NCBI GenBank assembly: GCA_938010045.1
Contig: CALLFZ010000034.1
Location: 62,001 to 126,000 of the forward strand
DNA: 64,000 nt
Direction of reading: 5' to 3'
DNA from: an uncultured bacterium
GTDB taxonomy: Bacteria > Verrucomicrobiota > Kiritimatiellia > PWTM01
Below the pieces are notes generated by a model, which saw nothing but the letters and a program-made list of their open reading frames with translations, was not told the origin of the DNA and ran no database searches. Position 1 is the first letter of the stretch; each line of letters begins with the position of its first letter. Positions 62,401 through 64,000 of this stretch are shown here, piece after piece. A program made the translations under genes and the position numbers.

Positions 62401-64000
62401 AAACCGCTCATCTGCGTCCTCGATGAGGTCATAGGTGGAAAAGAAGACGCCGTTCGTGTGCACGCGGACAGGGAACGAGAAATGCGCCGGCATGCCGAAG
62501 GCGGCGAACCACTCCGCCGCAATCGCGTTACGCACCTTCGCCTTGTCGGCCCAGTTCGAAAGCAGATCAATGTCCTTGACGCGGCGGGGGCCGCCGTAGT
62601 CGAAGCGATGGTCATTCGGGAAATCGAGGTTCAGGCTCTTTTTCGGAAACGTGCCGCTGGAGGTGCTCTGGCCGTGAAGATCGAAGTGCACGTTATCGTA
62701 AAACTCATCCCGATGCCAGACGCATCCGTAGGTTCCGACCTCGTTATAGGCCGCAGACATGTTGGGCAGAAACAGGTGCACCACGGGCAGGCGGCTGGTG
62801 ATGGTGAGGTCTTCGATGATCGTGCCGTAATACCGCGACGTCTCCCACGGGTCGTCGTTCGGCGGCATGAACGTGGTCCCTCCGGCCGTATCCCTCGCCT
62901 CGTAGCGCCAGCGAATCATCTGGCCGGGCCCGGCGAGCTGGCCAGCCGGAATCGTGCCGGTGAACACGCCGTCGCCGGCGACCTGATCCGGCGCGACGCC
63001 GTCATCTCTCATCAGGATCGCCGTTTCGCTCCCGTACATGATCGCGGAATACACACGAACATCCTGCACATCCGCCGTCACTTTCCGCACCGCGGCGGTG
63101 ACGACGAGACTCTGCCCGGACGGCACCGGCCGGCCCGAACGGTACACGCTTTCAATCACAGGCCCTCGAACCTGGCTCTGCGGCACATTCGGCGCACCCG
63201 GCGTCGGCGGATAGAAATAGGCCCAGTTCGTACTCGTCACCTGATAGGTCTCCGCGGTCGCCACTAAGCCAGGGCGAATCAGAAGGTCGGGGTTGTTCGT
63301 GGCCCGGTTGTAGCCATGGATCGCCAACACGTTCGTGCCCGGCCGCAAGAGCGACCACGGCTTGCGGATGCCGACCCGCGAAACGGCATGTCCATCGTTC
63401 TCCGCCGTCGCCGTCGCGTTCCAAGCCGGCGGCAGGTAGGCGAGAGAAAGGTTGGTCACCCAGATCGCGCGCCCATTGAGCCAGGCCATATAGCCATCGT
63501 CGAACTGCATCTCGAGCGTCAAACTCTGTATCGTCCGCGGCTGCTCAACGACGAACGGAATGCGAATCTGAACCGACGTACGGCTCTTGAACATCTCGTT
63601 CGAGACCGCCGTACCGATGACGTTCGAATAGTTCGCTCCGAAACCGATCCCCGTGTGGCCGGTCGCCCAAGCGCTGTCGTCGTACCACTCAAACGGCCAT
63701 TCCGATGGCGGAACCGCATTCGGCACCAGATATCGGCACGGGGCCGCCGTGCGGGCAATCAACGTAATGGAGGTGGACGACGGAAGCAGTCCATACGAGA
63801 CATCCGTTGCCTGCGCCGGAAACGGGTTGAGCGACTGGACGATCACACCGTTGGAGTTCACGAGCGCGAGGAATTCGCCATCCCTCTTGAGCTCGAAATT
63901 CGTGTGGAGCTCTTGGCCGGCCGTCGCGCGGTTCCGACCCGATGCAAAGACCACCCAGTATTCGCCCGGCGCGATATTGGTTGAGGGAAACATCCACTTC
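59416..64000 (-). CDS. CotH-kinase / lamin-tail-domain surface protein (5' end beyond window)
   Basis: At least 1527 residues of a very large secreted protein. It enters the window inside a lamin-tail domain (IAPGEYWVVFASGRNR). A jelly-roll-type sandwich follows (FDDGYMAWLNGRAIW), then the CotH-like kinase domain: TFPKKSLNLDFPNDHRF, LSNWADKAKVRNAIAAEWF, STYDLIEDADERFLERLG and LLPWDVDLCLGRRW with the metal/ATP-site acidic residues. At least four further lamin-tail repeats (EFSPASGNQDEEFIELVNTN, FEWIELANLGDAPLNLNG, TQDWIELHNPGS, GGMEYIELLPV) and a calcium-binding-type DANGNGIPDEWE / DRDGNGRPDILQYL pair precede the C-terminus. CotH kinases phosphorylate proteins outside the cytoplasm. First visible gene of a coupled three-gene operon. 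Confidence 0.88.

Overview
The window is a GC-rich, gene-dense stretch of bacterial chromosome. Its gene content points to the PVC superphylum, probably a Verrucomicrobiota/Kiritimatiellota-like bacterium. The evidence is three family S1 sulfatases, GH95 and GH78 glycosidases, a ThuA/Gfo-Idh-MocA/HEAT set with Tat-like signals, a CotH/lamin-tail surface protein, a di-haem HZS-alpha-like protein fused to an FGE-like domain, and an Rnf cluster. This placement is inference: there is no rRNA or other phylogenetic marker here, only one tRNA. I see no mobile element, CRISPR array or phage gene.

Layout. 1-3481 (minus) is a translationally coupled operon of PilMN/GspL-like and PilO/GspM-like pilus-type proteins followed by a Wzm/Wzt polysaccharide exporter. 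3689-9605 (plus) holds a GH95-type fucosidase and the HZS-alpha-like cytochrome. 9831-17005 (plus) is an exopolysaccharide unit: a membrane GT2 synthase, a 1318-residue deacetylase/GH18-like/TPR protein, then purQ and a glycerophosphodiesterase. 17030-19980 (minus) carries two coupled sulfatases. 20471-25144 is an Rnf operon (RseC-like, C, D, G, E, A) with no rnfB. 25244-32136 holds housekeeping genes: HAD phosphatase, TPR protein, UvrD-type helicase, YjbQ, peroxiredoxin, GT2 and CPBP protease. 32149-35139 (minus) encodes an omptin-family protease, a MgtC/DUF4010 membrane protein and MsrA. 35244-42254 holds a third sulfatase, TrmJ, an alpha-L-rhamnosidase and a polysaccharide pyruvyl transferase-like protein, followed by tRNA-Ser(CGA). 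42.4-43.6 kb has no confident gene. 43610-50734 is a ThuA, Gfo/Idh and HEAT set plus an unassigned TIM-barrel-like secreted protein. 50887-54220 is trpF-trpB-yicC-gmk. 54566-57972 is a second Gfo/Idh-HEAT pair. 57945-64000 (minus) is a CotH/lamin-tail protein (cut by the window edge), an SGNH hydrolase and a LolA-like protein.

The genes fit a saccharolytic organism that breaks down sulfated, fucose- and rhamnose-containing polysaccharides, builds and exports its own polysaccharides, and conserves energy through Rnf.

Two patterns not explained by gene annotation stand out. First, a palindrome GTCCAA-N3-TTGGAC occurs as a pair with exactly 32 bp repeat distance upstream of three unrelated genes: the sulfatase operon, the omptin gene and the unassigned secreted protein. 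It looks like the operator of an undescribed regulon. Second, many transcription-unit first genes have a TTGnnn-N16-18-TAnnnT-like promoter whose -10 box ends only 6-9 nt before the start codon, which suggests widespread leaderless mRNAs.
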